From: Jiulongibacter sp024742395
Lineage (GTDB): Bacteria; Bacteroidota; Bacteroidia; Cytophagales; Spirosomataceae
Length of the DNA: 64,000 nucleotides
Direction: 5' to 3'
Assembly: GCA_965249455.1 (NCBI GenBank)
Contig: OZ252236.1
Location: 2,294,001-2,358,000 of the forward strand
A program made the translations under genes and the position numbers. Positions 25,685-35,495 of the stretch are shown here, piece after piece. Numbering within the stretch: the first letter of the stretch is position 1; the number at the start of each line of letters is the position of its first letter. Below the pieces are notes generated by a model. It did not search any database and was not told where the DNA came from. It saw only the letters and a list, made by a program, of their open reading frames with translations.

Positions 25685-27139
25685 TTAGAATGAATTCAAT
25701 GGAGTAGGAACAAATACACCCGGGACTGGATTGGGGGCGTTGGTATTTGAGTTTACCTCTGCCTCACTGTATATCATTCTTTCCGGAAGTGTATCTCCGG
25801 CCTCCGGTGTCAAGCTTACACCCACCACTTCTTTTCGTGTTCTTCTTAAATCATTAAATCCGAGAATCTGACCATTGAAGGTTACATATCTTTCCATCAG
25901 GATTTCTTTCAGAAGAGCCTCTGCCACTTTTAATCCATCGGCATTTAACATGCCTCCGTTGCTCAAGTCAGATACAGTGTATGGCTCATATTTAAAAGAG
26001 TACTCTCCTGAACTGTAAGTAGGATCAAGCCCACCCCCAGAGTTAAGGTAAGCTCTGTAACTATTGAGTACTTCAAGCGATTCATCTACTTTTCCAAGTC
26101 TTGCCTTTGCCTCTGCCAAGGTTAGAAGGTTTTCTTCAAATGTCACCAAAGAATAGGCTGTAGTTTGACCAAAAAGACCTCTTTTTGAACTTGTGCTGTT
26201 AATATTGGGCATAACAGGAATTTCTGTACCTGTAGAGCTTACAGTGATGTAATGATAATTATATCGTGCTGTTTCATCGGTCTTTTCATTTCCTTTATAT
26301 AAAGCCGAGGATGGGTCCAGCAGCTTAGGAAGCAAGGCAGTAGCTGCATTGACATCACCTACACGGTTACGGCCAATAAAGGCATACATTAAGTTCTCGT
26401 TTACATTCAAAGAATTGCCATGAATTACTTTCAAAGAAGCGTCAGGAGAAGCTATGCCATTGAGACCGGCTTGTTCTGCGAGTTCATATTCTCTAGTTTC
26501 CATATAAAATCTGGCCTTCAAGGTATAGGCAGTTTGAAGCCATTTGTCCGAATCTCCGTTAAAATGAATATCGGCAATGCCCGGTGAAGAGCCCAGTCCA
26601 CTTTCCAGGTCGGCAATAGCCTCATCCAGCAGTAATTGCAGGCTGGCGTATACTGAAGCCTGTGGCTCGAATGCCGGGTTAGGGAATTCCGTGATATTGG
26701 AAGCTTCAGAATAGGGAATGTCTCCAAAACAAGCTGCGGCAGTTCCTAAGGCATTGGCTTTCGTGATTTTGGCAATAGCCTGAATAAGGCGATTATTATT
26801 CTGCTCAGATTTAGCAATGATTAATTTGGTTTGTTCTACCACTCCCTGATAAACAAAACCCCAAACATTGTTAAAATCGGAACCTGTGACGTTATAACTG
26901 CCTACGTCCTTATATTGTCTGTCGCTACCTGTGAAATAGCCAGACCACATAGAGGCTACCCTGGCCAAATGTCCTTCCTGCACCGAAACGTTTCCTAATT
27001 GTGCAGCAGTCAAAAGTAAAGTGGCCGAAGCATCTGTAGGATTGTTTGGGTCTGTGTTTAAATTATCTACCAGCTTTTCGCAAGAGAAACTGAAACAAAG
27101 TAAAATAAGTGTAAATGCTTTTATATATATATTCTTCAT
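25685..27139 (-). CDS. SusD/RagB-family (SusD-like_2) surface lipoprotein
   Basis: The 484-residue product has a lipoprotein signal (lipobox CFSFSC, Cys20) and the helical tetratricopeptide-like fold of the SusD-like_2 branch, seen from the N-terminal LNTDPNNPTDAS motif, TALNSIL-type helices and the C-terminal region FNDLRRT. SusD proteins cap the partner SusC barrel and bind substrate at the cell surface. It sits 14 bases after SusC. The SusD-like_2 branch is frequently tied to peptides or unusual substrates and not only to polysaccharides. Confidence 0.93.
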   Translation of the reverse strand: MKNIYIKAFTLILLCFSFSCEKLVDNLNTDPNNPTDASATLLLTAAQLGNVSVQEGHLARVASMWSGYFTGSDRQYKDVGSYNVTGSDFNNVWGFVYQGVVEQTKLIIAKSEQNNNRLIQAIAKITKANALGTAAACFGDIPYSEASNITEFPNPAFEPQASVYASLQLLLDEAIADLESGLGSSPGIADIHFNGDSDKWLQTAYTLKARFYMETREYELAEQAGLNGIASPDASLKVIHGNSLNVNENLMYAFIGRNRVGDVNAATALLPKLLDPSSALYKGNEKTDETARYNYHYITVSSTGTEIPVMPNINSTSSKRGLFGQTTAYSLVTFEENLLTLAEAKARLGKVDESLEVLNSYRAYLNSGGGLDPTYSSGEYSFKYEPYTVSDLSNGGMLNADGLKVAEALLKEILMERYVTFNGQILGFNDLRRTRKEVVGVSLTPEAGDTLPERMIYSEAEVNSNTNAPNPVPGVFVPTPLNSF

Positions 27140-27153
27140 CTTGATTCTATTTT

Positions 27154-30100
27154 TTAATAGTTAACTCTCAGTGAGAAAATAAATGACCTGGTACCCGGAG
27201 AATTGAAATAGTCCATGTTACGTCCGGCAGGTACACCTGAAATATTGGTGTCAGGATCAATTCCTACGACTTTGGTCCATAGCAATAGATTTCTTCCTGT
27301 CATCGTGAAATCTATAGATTGAAGTTTGGTCTTTTCTCTGAATTTTTGAGAAGTCAATGAGTAAGACAAGGAGAGTTGTCTCAGTCTTGTCCAGCTGCCA
27401 TCTTCTACAAATTGTTCTTTCAAAGAGCCAAATCCGCTTCCTAAGGTCGTATACCAAGCCTGATCAAGAAGTACATTGCCGGCACCGAAGTCCTCAAGGT
27501 TTCCACGCACCGTGCTTCCGGCAGGAATCACCGTACCCGCATAGTTTTTGGTGTCTTCGGTCAGAGTAACCTCATTACCTGTATCAGCATGAGTTCCAAA
27601 AGTGTACATTACCCCTCGTGTTCCATTGAAATAGTCACCACCTTGAGAAGTCTCAAAAAGAACATTCAGTGATATGTTTTTCCATTTCAAAGAAGTACCC
27701 AAGCCGCCTATCCAATCAGGGTTAGGATTACCAACCACACCAGTTACAGGGTCTGCGGTAGGAAATCCATTGGCATCCAAAACTATTTCGCCTGACTCAT
27801 CTCTGGCATACTTACTGCTCCAGAAGACACCTATTGGTTCGCCCACAACTGCACGAGCATCAAAGAAGTTGTTTATTCCACCTTGAAGGAATAACGATTG
27901 AGTACCTGCAAGGTCTAAGACTAAACTTCTGTTTCTGGTGAAATTGGCATTGATGGCCCAATCGAAATCTTTTTTCTGTAGAATCTCGTAGCCAAGTTCC
28001 ATTTCAAATCCTTTGTTTTGAAGGGAAGCAGCATTGGTATATTTGGTTGAGAACCCTGTACTTGGAGCCAGTGTAACAGGTACTAAGACATCTTCCACCT
28101 TATTGTAATAGTAAGTGGCAGAAAGTTTTAGTTTGCTCTTGAGCAAACGTAAATCAAGCCCAACTTCATACTCTGTTTTTCTTTCAGGTTTAAGGTATTG
28201 GTCGCCTAGTGATGATCCCTGACTGAAAGCACCTTCGCCAAACTGAGCCCCCACTAAATTATCACCCCATGGGCTGGCGGAGAAAGTAGTAGAAGTAAAG
28301 ATGGTATTTGACCTGTAAGGAAGTGGCTGAACACCCACAATTCCGTAAGAAGCTCTAAGTTTACCAAAATTCAGAAAGGGTAAACTATTAGAAAAGTCAT
28401 GGTTTGTAAACAGCCAGGCTACATCAGCTGAGGGATAGAAAAAGGTCTTATCTGCCAGGTTTCCAAATGTAGAGGCAGATTCTGCCGCAGCTGACAAATT
28501 TAGGAACAGATAATCATTGTAACCCAGATTGGCCGTTGCGTATGTTCTGGCCGTCTTTACCGTACTTCTGAAGTTTTCAGGGTTTTTATTTGTGGTAATG
28601 GCGTTTGAGAAATTAGGCGGTGCATCTGCAATCAGAAAGTTTGATATCGTAGCCCCAATATTGTAGTACTCTCTGCTGTTATAGTTAGCACCAATGATAA
28701 AAGTAGAGAAAATGTTGTCTGTAATGTCACCGGAAATTCTGGCCAGTAGATCTGTGTTAAACTGTGATTCCTTGGTGATTTGATCACTATATTCTCCATT
28801 TCCTGCCCCTCTGATATCATTAACCGGGAAATAATACATCTGGTTGTCAGTATAGGTATCTATACCGGTACGTGCAATAATGTTCAGCCAATTATATGGT
28901 TTGTAGTTTAATTCTGCACTATTGATAAACCTGTCTACTTCTGTAGAGTTAGTTTGCTCATAAAGAGCCCACAAAGCATTGTTATTTGGCGGGTTGGCTC
29001 TTGCACCCAAATAACTTCTATAACCACGCTGTCTGTTTTCAATGGGTGAGGCAGTGGGGCTTGAAAAGTAACTTCCTTTGTAATCTGAGATGTCAAAGTC
29101 GGCTGAGTTTCTGGCCAGACCTACCATTCCACCCGAAAGGTTATTTCCCCTTTGGATTCTGTCTGATATACTTTTAGTGTATGCAGCATTTATGCTGAGT
29201 TTGAAATTATCAGTAAAGTTTCTTTCAGTATTCAGTCTGACTGAAGTTCTGTTATAGTTACTATTACCTCTTTGAATACCCTTTTGCCTCACATCACCTA
29301 CACCAAAGAAAAAGGTGCCTTTCTTGTCTCCACCACTGATATTTATAGAGTTGTCTACGTACAATCCATTTCTGAAAACCAGATCAAAATTTGAATCATT
29401 ATAAGTTTCAGTAGAGTTTTTGGTAATTATTGGGTAGTACAGCGTGCCATCTTCTGCCTCAAAATATTCTCCACTGGTATCTACTTCATCTGGTCCACCA
29501 GCTCTATCCGCAATTTTATCGCCCCATGTTGAGGAGGCATTGGGGTTTGCTACACCGTTAGAGCCCTGTCCAAAGGTGTCCTGGAACGGATGATATTTGT
29601 TTATTTTGTCAATCGAAACAGTAGAGGTAAAGGAGACGGACATTTTGCCTTGATTGCTACCTTTTTTAGTAGTTATAATGATTACTCCGTTGGCAGCTCT
29701 TGATCCCCATAAAGCGGCTGCTGAGGCCCCCTTAAGAATTTGCATAGATTCAATGTCACTTGGATTGATGTCATTAAGTCTTGATTGTGGCACTACGCCT
29801 CCTGAGGATCCGCCTTCAGTAGTACTACTTACCGGTATCCCGTCAATTACTACCAATGGCTGTGTATTACCAGTCAGGGTGTTTTGACCCCTGATTTGAA
29901 TAAAAGAAGCAGCACCAGGGTCTCCGGCTGCACGTGAAATTTGAACTCCGGAGGCCTTTCCGGCCAGTCCGTTAATAAAACTGGATTCTCCTGATTTAGC
30001 TATTTTTTCTCCATCTACTTTACTGCTGGTAGAGCCAAGTCTGTCGGCTTCTTCCTTAAAACCTAGAGCGGTAACTACAACTTCAGAGAGCGTTTTACTT

Positions 30101-30465
30101 GAAGCGATGAGTTTAACATCAATTACCGATTGATTTCCAACCGGTAGTTCCATGGTTTGATAGCCAATAGAAGAAAATACCAATAAGGCATCATCAGAAT
30201 TTATGCTTAGTTCATATTTTCCTTCTCCATTAGTAATAGTTCCAATAGATGTTCCTTTAACAATAACACTTACACCGGGTATTCCCATACCGGTTTCGTC
30301 ATCCAGAACTTTACCAGTAACTGATTTTGCCAGTCGGCTTTCTGAGTTGGGCTTTTCTACATTGAAGCTTGATTTGCTTTCCGTAAGCTTAGTCTCTGCT
30401 TGAGTTTTGAAACCTAAGCTTGATGACAGGATTAGGCAAGCGAATGCCAAGTAGTTTTTTTTCAT
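27154..30465 (-). CDS. SusC/RagA-family TonB-linked outer-membrane transporter
   Basis: A 1103-residue outer-membrane protein: signal peptide (about 1-23), a carboxypeptidase-regulatory-like domain (about 48-130, GKVLDDETGMGIPGVSV), a TonB plug (about 140-260, with the SusC motif VVVTALGF and IQILKGASAAALWGSRAANGVIIITTKKG near its end) and a C-terminal 22-strand barrel ending in FSLRVNY. The Suscd pair imports large nutrients using TonB energy. It is the first gene of the operon with a well-placed promoter at 30511-30542. There is no adjacent sigma/anti-sigma pair or hybrid sensor, so control is probably elsewhere. Confidence 0.96.
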   Translation of the reverse strand: MKKNYLAFACLILSSSLGFKTQAETKLTESKSSFNVEKPNSESRLAKSVTGKVLDDETGMGIPGVSVIVKGTSIGTITNGEGKYELSINSDDALLVFSSIGYQTMELPVGNQSVIDVKLIASSKTLSEVVVTALGFKEEADRLGSTSSKVDGEKIAKSGESSFINGLAGKASGVQISRAAGDPGAASFIQIRGQNTLTGNTQPLVVIDGIPVSSTTEGGSSGGVVPQSRLNDINPSDIESMQILKGASAAALWGSRAANGVIIITTKKGSNQGKMSVSFTSTVSIDKINKYHPFQDTFGQGSNGVANPNASSTWGDKIADRAGGPDEVDTSGEYFEAEDGTLYYPIITKNSTETYNDSNFDLVFRNGLYVDNSINISGGDKKGTFFFGVGDVRQKGIQRGNSNYNRTSVRLNTERNFTDNFKLSINAAYTKSISDRIQRGNNLSGGMVGLARNSADFDISDYKGSYFSSPTASPIENRQRGYRSYLGARANPPNNNALWALYEQTNSTEVDRFINSAELNYKPYNWLNIIARTGIDTYTDNQMYYFPVNDIRGAGNGEYSDQITKESQFNTDLLARISGDITDNIFSTFIIGANYNSREYYNIGATISNFLIADAPPNFSNAITTNKNPENFRSTVKTARTYATANLGYNDYLFLNLSAAAESASTFGNLADKTFFYPSADVAWLFTNHDFSNSLPFLNFGKLRASYGIVGVQPLPYRSNTIFTSTTFSASPWGDNLVGAQFGEGAFSQGSSLGDQYLKPERKTEYEVGLDLRLLKSKLKLSATYYYNKVEDVLVPVTLAPSTGFSTKYTNAASLQNKGFEMELGYEILQKKDFDWAINANFTRNRSLVLDLAGTQSLFLQGGINNFFDARAVVGEPIGVFWSSKYARDESGEIVLDANGFPTADPVTGVVGNPNPDWIGGLGTSLKWKNISLNVLFETSQGGDYFNGTRGVMYTFGTHADTGNEVTLTEDTKNYAGTVIPAGSTVRGNLEDFGAGNVLLDQAWYTTLGSGFGSLKEQFVEDGSWTRLRQLSLSYSLTSQKFREKTKLQSIDFTMTGRNLLLWTKVVGIDPDTNISGVPAGRNMDYFNSPGTRSFIFSLRVNY

Positions 30466-30799
30466 ACTTATACTTTTAGAGGTTTGACAGAAAAATTATT
30501 CTAGGGTGTGCAGATATAAGATCGATTCAGAAGGATAATCAAGAATGAAAAGTCTGTAGCGGTCCAGCCTTATCCTGATTTAGTAGAATCTGAATACGAT
30601 GTAAAGGAAAATGTAATACTGCTAAAACCTAATATTGTTTAGTATAAATATTGTATTTTATTTAAATACTAAAATATAAGCTAAGTAAAAGACAATTATT
30701 GCAGTAGATAATATCTTGAATTGGGTATTTCTGTCTATGAGAAGAAAGTTAGAATTTGTGTAAGGTCACACTAAGGTAAAGTCAAGAGGTGATTTACTA
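30466..30799. other. 334-bp intergenic region between mutS and the susC operon
   Basis: Both flanking genes are on the minus strand. The left part carries the susC promoter. The middle is very AT-rich and includes TTTAGTAT (30638-30645) with its inverse ATACTAAA (30666-30673), 20 bases apart, which could be a weak hairpin or an operator. I see no open frame, tRNA or strong terminator after mutS. Confidence 0.6.
30511..30542 (-). promoter_or_regulatory. Promoter of the susC-susD-amidohydrolase operon
   Basis: On the minus strand TTG (30540-30542) and TATATCTG (30511-30518; one mismatch to TAnnTTTG) are separated by 21 bases, giving a leader of about 40 nt before the SusC ATG. No clear operator is visible around it. 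Confidence 0.5.
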
Positions 30800-33412
30800 T
30801 CAATCAATTATATTCTTTAACTCATTGAGCTTTAGAAGTGCTTCAATAGGGGAGAGGCTGTTTACATCTATGCTCAACAACTTCTCCTTTAATTCCACAA
30901 TTTTTGGATCAGGTGCGTCAAAGAAACTAAGTTGATAATTATTTTTTGGAGCTTCTTTTATTTTTTCCTTGTTCTTTTCCTTGATATGGTCTTCTTCAAG
31001 ATGATGCAGTATCTCGCTGGCTCTCAGTACAATGGACTGCGGCATACCGGCTATTTGGGCTACATGAATACCAAAACTATGCTCGCTGCCACCTTTTTTT
31101 AGTTTTCTAAGAAAAACTACTTTGCCATTCACCTCTTTTACGGCAACATTAAAGTTCTTAATTCTTGAGAAGTCTTCTGTTAATTGGTTAAGCTCATGAT
31201 AATGAGTGGCAAACAAGGTTCTGGGTTTATATTTCGGGTGATTATGAAGGTATTCTGAAATACTCCAGGCAATACTTACGCCATCATAGGTACTGGTTCC
31301 TCGGCCTATCTCATCCATTATGACCAAACTCTTCTCACTGAGGTTATTCAATATAGAGGCCGTTTCGGTCATTTCTACCATAAAAGTAGATTCGCCTCTG
31401 GAGAGATTATCGCTGGCACCTACACGGGTAAATACTTTGTCTACCAGACCAATTCTTGCAGCTTCTGCTGGAACAAAACTCCCTATTTGTGCCATCAGGA
31501 CAATAAGGGCGGTCTGTCTTAAAAGTGCAGACTTACCAGCCATATTTGGTCCTGTAATAATGATTATCTGCTGCTCTGAATCATTTAATAAGAGATCATT
31601 GGGTACATAACTCTCACCGGTTGGCAGCTGGTTCTCAATAACCGGATGACGACCATTTTTAATATCAATGTCTGTACTTTCGTCAAGGATAGGTTTACAG
31701 TATTTACTGTTTATGGCCACTACCGCAAAACTTGATAGTGCGTCGAGGGTAGAGATAGTTCGTGCATTTTGCTGGATTTGTGGAACAAACTCGGCTGCAG
31801 CTAATACCAGTTCATGATACAGTCTGAATTCTATTTCAAAGATTTTGCTTTCAGCAGTAAGTATTTTCTCTTCGTATACCTTTAATTCTTCGGTAATATA
31901 CCTTTCCGCATTAACTAGGGTTTGTTTCCTTATCCACTCAGGTGGTACTTTATCCTTGTGGGCATTGCTTACTTCTAAGTAATAGCCGAAAACCTTATTG
32001 TATGCTATTTTTAAAGACGTAATACCTGTTCTGTCAGATTCTCTTCTCTGTATATCTACAAGGTAGTCTTTGCCTGAGAAGGCAATTTTATGGTATTCAT
32101 CTAAATCAGGATCTACGCCACTTTGTATTATACCTCCATGGTTACTTACATGGGGAGCGTCTTCTTTAATTTCTTTTGAAATTCTTTCTACCAATAATGA
32201 GCAATCAGCCAGCTGATCTACATATTTCCTGAAAACCGGATACTCTTCTGATAAAGACAAAAGCAAGTCCTTAAGCGGGGCTATTTGCTTCAAAGCCCTG
32301 TTTAACTGTATAATTTCTCTAGGACTTATTCTTCCTACGGCAACTTTGGAAATAAGTCTCTCAAGGTCACCTATAGGTTTAAACAGCAATCGCAGATCAT
32401 CTAGAATTTCTTCATTTTTGACCAGTACTTCTACGGTGTCTTGCCTGTCTTGTATTGGTTTCAAATCTTTCAAAGGCAACACCACCCATTTGCGAAGCAT
32501 TCTGGCCCCCATAGGTGTAATGGTATCATCCAAAATATCTATTAAGGGTACACCGCCTTCATGCTGTGCAAAAACCAACTCCAGATTACGGATAGTGAAC
32601 CTGTCTAACCATACAAACTTATCTTCATCAAGTCTGGTGAGGTTTGAAATATGATTAATTTCTTTATGCTCAGTATCCGACAGATACTGAAGGATAACTC
32701 CTGCCGCTGTAATACCATCTCTTAAGCTTTCAATACCAAACCCCTTTAACGTTGCTGTTTTGAAATGTTGAGTTAAGAGCGGATAAGAAAAGTCAAAAGT
32801 ATAAGCCCAATCATCAAAACCGTAGGTGTTAAATCGGTCACCGAATAACTCTTCAAACCTTTTCTTATGCTGTTTGCAAAATATGACCTCTGCAGGAGCA
32901 AAGCTTTGGAGAAGTTTGTCAATGTATGCTGCCGAACCCTCTGTGGTCAAGAATTCACCAGTTGAAATATCAAGAAAAGAAATACCGAAATTGTCCTTTT
33001 GACCAAAATGAACAGAGGCCAGATAGTTATTCTGTTTAGTTTCGAGAACATTGTCGTTATAGGATATACCTGGTGTAACCAGTTCTGTTACGCCTCGCTT
33101 CACAATGCCCTTAACTGTTTTGGGATCTTCCAGTTGGTCACAAATAGCGACTCTTTCTCCCGCACGTACCAATTTGGGCAGATAATTATCTAAAGAATGA
33201 TGCGGAAAACCAGCGAGTTCCTGATTCGCTCCACCGTTGTTTCTTTTGGTTAATACGATTCCCAAAATTTTGGAAGCTCTTATGGCATCCTGACCAAAAG
33301 TTTCGTAAAAATCACCCACTCTGAAGAGCAACAAAGCACCTGGATATTTGGCCTTTATTTGGTTGTATTGTTTATTAAGAGGGGTTTCTTTCGGGCTTTT
33401 TGCTTTGGCCAT
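30800..33412 (-). CDS. mutS: DNA mismatch repair protein MutS
   Basis: MutS recognises base mismatches and small loops and, with ATP, recruits MutL. The 870-residue product carries the mismatch-reading F-x-E motif as Phe35-Tyr36-Glu37, and the ATPase Walker A GPNMAGKS about 620 residues in, followed by STFMVEM and DEIGRGTS (Walker B) and TLFATHYHEL. Length and domain order match MutS1. It is a single gene; mutL is not in the window. A -7 element (33457-33464) lies about 45 bases upstream of the ATG. Confidence 0.98.
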   Translation of the reverse strand: MAKAKSPKETPLNKQYNQIKAKYPGALLLFRVGDFYETFGQDAIRASKILGIVLTKRNNGGANQELAGFPHHSLDNYLPKLVRAGERVAICDQLEDPKTVKGIVKRGVTELVTPGISYNDNVLETKQNNYLASVHFGQKDNFGISFLDISTGEFLTTEGSAAYIDKLLQSFAPAEVIFCKQHKKRFEELFGDRFNTYGFDDWAYTFDFSYPLLTQHFKTATLKGFGIESLRDGITAAGVILQYLSDTEHKEINHISNLTRLDEDKFVWLDRFTIRNLELVFAQHEGGVPLIDILDDTITPMGARMLRKWVVLPLKDLKPIQDRQDTVEVLVKNEEILDDLRLLFKPIGDLERLISKVAVGRISPREIIQLNRALKQIAPLKDLLLSLSEEYPVFRKYVDQLADCSLLVERISKEIKEDAPHVSNHGGIIQSGVDPDLDEYHKIAFSGKDYLVDIQRRESDRTGITSLKIAYNKVFGYYLEVSNAHKDKVPPEWIRKQTLVNAERYITEELKVYEEKILTAESKIFEIEFRLYHELVLAAAEFVPQIQQNARTISTLDALSSFAVVAINSKYCKPILDESTDIDIKNGRHPVIENQLPTGESYVPNDLLLNDSEQQIIIITGPNMAGKSALLRQTALIVLMAQIGSFVPAEAARIGLVDKVFTRVGASDNLSRGESTFMVEMTETASILNNLSEKSLVIMDEIGRGTSTYDGVSIAWSISEYLHNHPKYKPRTLFATHYHELNQLTEDFSRIKNFNVAVKEVNGKVVFLRKLKKGGSEHSFGIHVAQIAGMPQSIVLRASEILHHLEEDHIKEKNKEKIKEAPKNNYQLSFFDAPDPKIVELKEKLLSIDVNSLSPIEALLKLNELKNIID

Positions 33413-33456
33413 TGTAAAGACTGGAAGACTTTGTTTTTATAGATTCATCAAGTAGT

Positions 33457-33464
33457 CAAAATTA
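33457..33464 (-). promoter_or_regulatory. Candidate -7 element of mutS
   Basis: TAATTTTG on the minus strand fits TAnnTTTG and lies about 45 bases before the mutS ATG. No -33 TTG is found at 17-23 bases. Confidence 0.35.
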
Positions 33465-33628
33465 GGAAAATCATCTGAGACTATGTTATTCCGGGGCGTT
33501 ATTCCCAACCACTTAGAGAAGTAAAATTTGCAACAAGTGAGAACCGTATAATAGATTTAATACTTAATTGATTCAATTTAATTGTATGATATACAGCTCA
33601 TTGGTTAAATTAAATAAAAAAAGTAGTC

Positions 33629-34678
33629 ATGCCTTTTTACCATAAATTGAAACACCCTTCAGCCGAAAACAAACGATGTTTAACCAAGCTGATAGAATTA
33701 AGGGCTCAATTAAAAGCAGAAGTTCCTGAGAAAACGCAATCAAAACATTTGCTTTTTGCCACCTGGAATATTAGAGACTTTGATAAGCCTTCTTATAATT
33801 CGAGATTAAAGGAATCTTACTACTATATAGCAGAGATTATTTCTCATTTTGATATGGTGGCCATCCAAGAGGTGTATAAGGATCTTAACGCCCTCAATAA
33901 AGTCATGGAGATTTTGGGTTCTGGTTGGGATTATATTTTTACAGATACCACAGAAGGGGGCAGAGGCAACAGTGAACGTATGGCCTATGTTTTTGATAAA
34001 TCAAAGGTTAGGTTTGGCGGTCTGTGCGGCGAAATGGTGATTCCTCCTATGAGTGATGGAACACCGGTAGGGCAAGTATGGAGAACTCCGATGATCAGTG
34101 GTTTTGAGGCGGGCTGGGCCAGATTTATGATGTGCTCGGTTCATATACAATGGGGAAGCAATGATGCAAATAGTGCAGAGAGAATCAAGGAAATAGAGCA
34201 TGTAGCTAAGTTTTTAGAAAGAAGGTCAAAAGATGAAACTGCCTGGGCACGCAAGCTTATCTTATTGGGGGATTTTAACATATTCTCACAGAAACATCAA
34301 ACGTATGCCGAACTTGAAAAAAGAGGTTTCAAGAGCCCGAAAGAGTTAACTGAGACATATACTAATTTAGGAAAGGAAAAACGTACCTATGATCAGATAT
34401 TATTAAAAGAAAGAAAAGAAAGATTTGAAGTAGTAAAAGGAGGAGCTTTTGATTTCACTAAAGCACTTTTTACACTGGCAGATGAACCGGTTTACAGGCC
34501 CCTGATGCTAAAAAAGAAAAAGAAAGAAACAGACCCTGATGAGTTTTATTCAAATTATAAGCAGTGGTCTACCCACCAAATGAGCGATCACCTACCATTA
34601 TGGTTAGAAGTGAAAATTGACTATTCTGATGCTTACCTGTCAGATTTACTCAAAAAGCAGGAGTTACCTATTGTTTAA
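33629..34678 (+). CDS. Endonuclease/exonuclease/phosphatase (EEP) fold protein
   Basis: The 349-residue protein has the EEP (DNase I-like) core: ATWNIRDFD near residues 45-53, AIQEV (Glu metal ligand) about 77-81, a GDFNI motif about 213-217, and the terminal MSDHLPLW catalytic His. This superfamily includes DNases, phosphodiesterases and phosphatases acting with Mg2+. It has no signal peptide and an extended N-terminus of about 40 residues without a recognisable domain. Substrate cannot be deduced. Its last 11 bases overlap the end of the convergent SASA gene. Confidence 0.85.
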   Translation: MPFYHKLKHPSAENKRCLTKLIELRAQLKAEVPEKTQSKHLLFATWNIRDFDKPSYNSRLKESYYYIAEIISHFDMVAIQEVYKDLNALNKVMEILGSGWDYIFTDTTEGGRGNSERMAYVFDKSKVRFGGLCGEMVIPPMSDGTPVGQVWRTPMISGFEAGWARFMMCSVHIQWGSNDANSAERIKEIEHVAKFLERRSKDETAWARKLILLGDFNIFSQKHQTYAELEKRGFKSPKELTETYTNLGKEKRTYDQILLKERKERFEVVKGGAFDFTKALFTLADEPVYRPLMLKKKKKETDPDEFYSNYKQWSTHQMSDHLPLWLEVKIDYSDAYLSDLLKKQELPIV

Positions 34679-35483
34679 TAGAAATATAGACTTCAGCAAA
34701 ACGCTTACCCATTTCTCTTTGAGAAACTGAATCAAAATGAATTTTATCTCCCTTTTCAGTTAGATCCTGAGTTTTAATTAAGTAGGCATAAGCGTCTTTC
34801 TCTACGTATGAATTAATTTGTTGATTGATGGCTTGCCAGTGTTTATTGTTGTCTGAATAGGAGCCTAACTGGCCTAAAATTATGGGAAGTTCCGGTTTCT
34901 TGATTGATTCTCTGAAAGCAGACATTAAAATAGATAGGTTGTGTTCATGGGCATGAATTCTTTCTGGTTTTGCGTCACTTTCACCCTGATGCCAAAGAAT
35001 GCCTTTGATTTGCCCGTATTTCCGGGCAATTGACACTTTTTCTTCAAAGTTTGAGAATAGTTTAACACCTCTGTACAGTTCATCGTTTATCCACTGGCTG
35101 ATAGAGCTGCCACCTATCGCTGTAGGAATAAGTAAGATGCTAACTTCAGAAGGAATGCCACTTAAGAGTTTAGTGGCGAACGAAACCCCGCAATCGAGTC
35201 CTGTAAGCGTGGGCTCATACCAATGAAGTGGTTCTTTAGCATAGACTAGTTCGTTTTCAGAGTTAATTGTTAGAATCCTTGGATTGCTTAAAGTATCAGC
35301 GGGTTCTACAAAACCTCTGCCTGCCATGTTTGATTGCCCTGCAAGAAAAAACACCCAAACCTTATTGTTATCAGGTGGGTTCACTACTTTCTCAGAAGAA
35401 GTTGGGAAATTGACTTTCCATTCAGACTGAGCATAGGTGGTCATAGAAAAGATAAAAACGCTTAGTACAGAAATCAGTTTCAT
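34668..35483 (-). CDS. SASA-type SGNH carbohydrate acetylesterase
   Basis: The 271-residue protein has a signal peptide (about 1-18) and the sialate O-acetylesterase (SASA/CE6-like) core: FLAGQSNMAG with the catalytic Ser, LWHQGESDA, and a C-terminal KIHFDSVSQREMGKRFAE segment carrying the catalytic Asp/His. It should remove acetyl groups from sugars in the periplasm or outside the cell. It is 12 bases downstream of the DUF1572 gene, on the same strand; no polysaccharide-lysis partner is adjacent. Confidence 0.86.
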   Translation of the reverse strand: MKLISVLSVFIFSMTTYAQSEWKVNFPTSSEKVVNPPDNNKVWVFFLAGQSNMAGRGFVEPADTLSNPRILTINSENELVYAKEPLHWYEPTLTGLDCGVSFATKLLSGIPSEVSILLIPTAIGGSSISQWINDELYRGVKLFSNFEEKVSIARKYGQIKGILWHQGESDAKPERIHAHEHNLSILMSAFRESIKKPELPIILGQLGSYSDNNKHWQAINQQINSYVEKDAYAYLIKTQDLTEKGDKIHFDSVSQREMGKRFAEVYISIKQ

Positions 35484-35495
35484 TAATAAATTGGG

